Positions 5,707-6,264 of a stretch of DNA of 6,264 bases are shown piece after piece. Each line of letters begins with the position of its first letter. Position 1 is the stretch's first letter. The DNA comes from Oscillospiraceae bacterium (GTDB lineage Bacteria; Bacillota; Clostridia; Oscillospirales; Ruminococcaceae). The stretch spans positions 1 through 6,264 of the forward strand of contig WQXP01000075.1 of the NCBI GenBank assembly GCA_009784765.1. The letters are read 5' to 3'. A model generated the notes under the pieces. That model had not been told where the DNA came from and did not search any database. It was given only the letters and a program-made list of their open reading frames with translations. The position numbers and the translations under genes are program-made.

Positions 5707-6264
5707 TCATACCGTATAAGTCGCTTTAATCAGCTCATCCATGGTTGTTGTCCCTGCGAGAACCATGTCGGTTACGTTGTCACGGAGGAGTTTCGTGCCG
5801 TTTTTCTTCGCCAACTGCCCGATTTCTTCTGCTGTGCCGTTTTGAGAAATACACTCTTTTATTGCCGTTGACGGAATGATAATCTCGTGAATTGCGGAAC
5901 GCCCTGCATAGCCTGTGTTACGGCAGTTCTTGCACCCGCCCGACTTCGCGGCTTTAATCGTGAGCGGCTCTGTCTTGTTGACTAACTTCAAGTCTGCGGG
6001 GTCGTCAATGAGCATTTCCTTCGCACAGTCTTGGCAGAGGATTTTTACAAGACGCTGCGCGATTACCCCGACAATCGAGGACGCAACCATGTACGGCGCG
6101 ACGCCCATATCAACAAGGCGCAGAATAGTACTCGCCGCGTCGTTGGTATGGAGGGTGGAAAGCACCAAGTGCCCGGTAATCGCTGCACGAATGGCAATGT
6201 CTGCCGTTTCGCCGTCGCGAATCTCCCCGACCATTACTATGTCCGGGTCTTGACGGAGAATCGC
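5707..6264 (-). CDS. pilB: Type IV pilus assembly (extension) ATPase PilB, C-terminal part; 5' end outside window
   Basis: PilB/GspE-family ATPases drive pilin polymerisation from the cytoplasmic face of the membrane. The frame is open to the window edge: codons upstream of the ATG at 6234 encode [10 protein letters not shown], which continues directly into MVGEIRD, so that ATG is internal. The visible 185 residues start at Walker B ([10 protein letters not shown], residues 8-17, catalytic Glu14). They continue with the His box [20 protein letters not shown] (30-49) and the [11 protein letters not shown] segment. Two CxxC pairs follow (Cys77/80 and Cys111/114, within CQDC and [12 protein letters not shown]), the zinc-binding tetracysteine typical of PilB and GspE but not PilT. 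The remainder is a C-terminal helical region ending [14 protein letters not shown]. Walker A and the N-terminal domains lie beyond the edge. GspE of a type II secretion system is the alternative; adjacency to pilT favours PilB. Confidence 0.92.
   Translation of the reverse strand, partial: AILRQDPDIVMVGEIRDGETADIAIRAAITGHLVLSTLHTNDAASTILRLVDMGVAPYMVASSIVGVIAQRLVKILCQDCAKEMLIDDPADLKLVNKTEPLTIKAAKSGGCKNCRNTGYAGRSAIHEIIIPSTAIKECISQNGTAEEIGQLAKKNGTKLLRDNVTDMVLAGTTTMDELIKATYTV

Noticed and set aside
5915..6253. A 112-residue plus-strand open frame opposite pilB
   Set aside because: It is antisense to the conserved Walker B, His box and tetracysteine region of PilB; a shadow frame.

Overview
The window looks like an ordinary chromosomal segment of a low-to-moderate GC Gram-positive bacterium, most likely a member of Clostridia (Firmicutes). 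Three things point there. Every intact gene has a strong AGGAG-type ribosome binding site. The order is rsmD, coaD, then a small coiled-coil 'V-ATPase subunit H-like' gene, which is a familiar clostridial neighbourhood. The protein wording is also Firmicutes-like, for example FDISN in UvrC and FAGSGQLGIEALSRGA in RsmD. Lineage assignment is inference; no rRNA or marker search was possible.

Plus strand, bases 1-4552: five co-directional genes. uvrC (nucleotide excision repair incision nuclease, start cut off by the window edge) is followed after 6 bases by rsmD (16S rRNA m2G966 methyltransferase). coaD (phosphopantetheine adenylyltransferase, CoA pathway) begins 17 bases after rsmD. After a 65-base gap comes a 150-residue soluble coiled-coil protein of unknown job. 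A 90-base gap with a candidate promoter and an inverted repeat then leads to prfB (release factor 2). The first three are probably one transcript, possibly also the coiled-coil gene; prfB may have its own promoter. The genes share housekeeping roles (repair, ribosome, cofactor, translation) but do not form a single pathway.

Minus strand, bases 4596-6264: two type IV pilus motor ATPase genes read toward prfB. The 3' part of a pilB-type extension ATPase gene enters from the right edge and is followed after 37 bases by a complete pilT-type retraction ATPase gene. Together they would drive assembly and disassembly of a pilus, implying twitching motility, adhesion or DNA uptake. A perfect 11-bp-stem hairpin at 4555-4580 lies between the converging prfB and pilT and is a clear intrinsic terminator, strongest for pilT.

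No RNA gene, CRISPR array, insertion sequence, attachment site or phage gene is visible, and no stretch over 300 bases lacks a gene. I found no evidence of an undescribed system. The points most worth a second look are a prfB without the usual programmed frameshift, a degenerate AIRNLI motif in PilT, and the inverted repeat that overlaps the putative prfB promoter.
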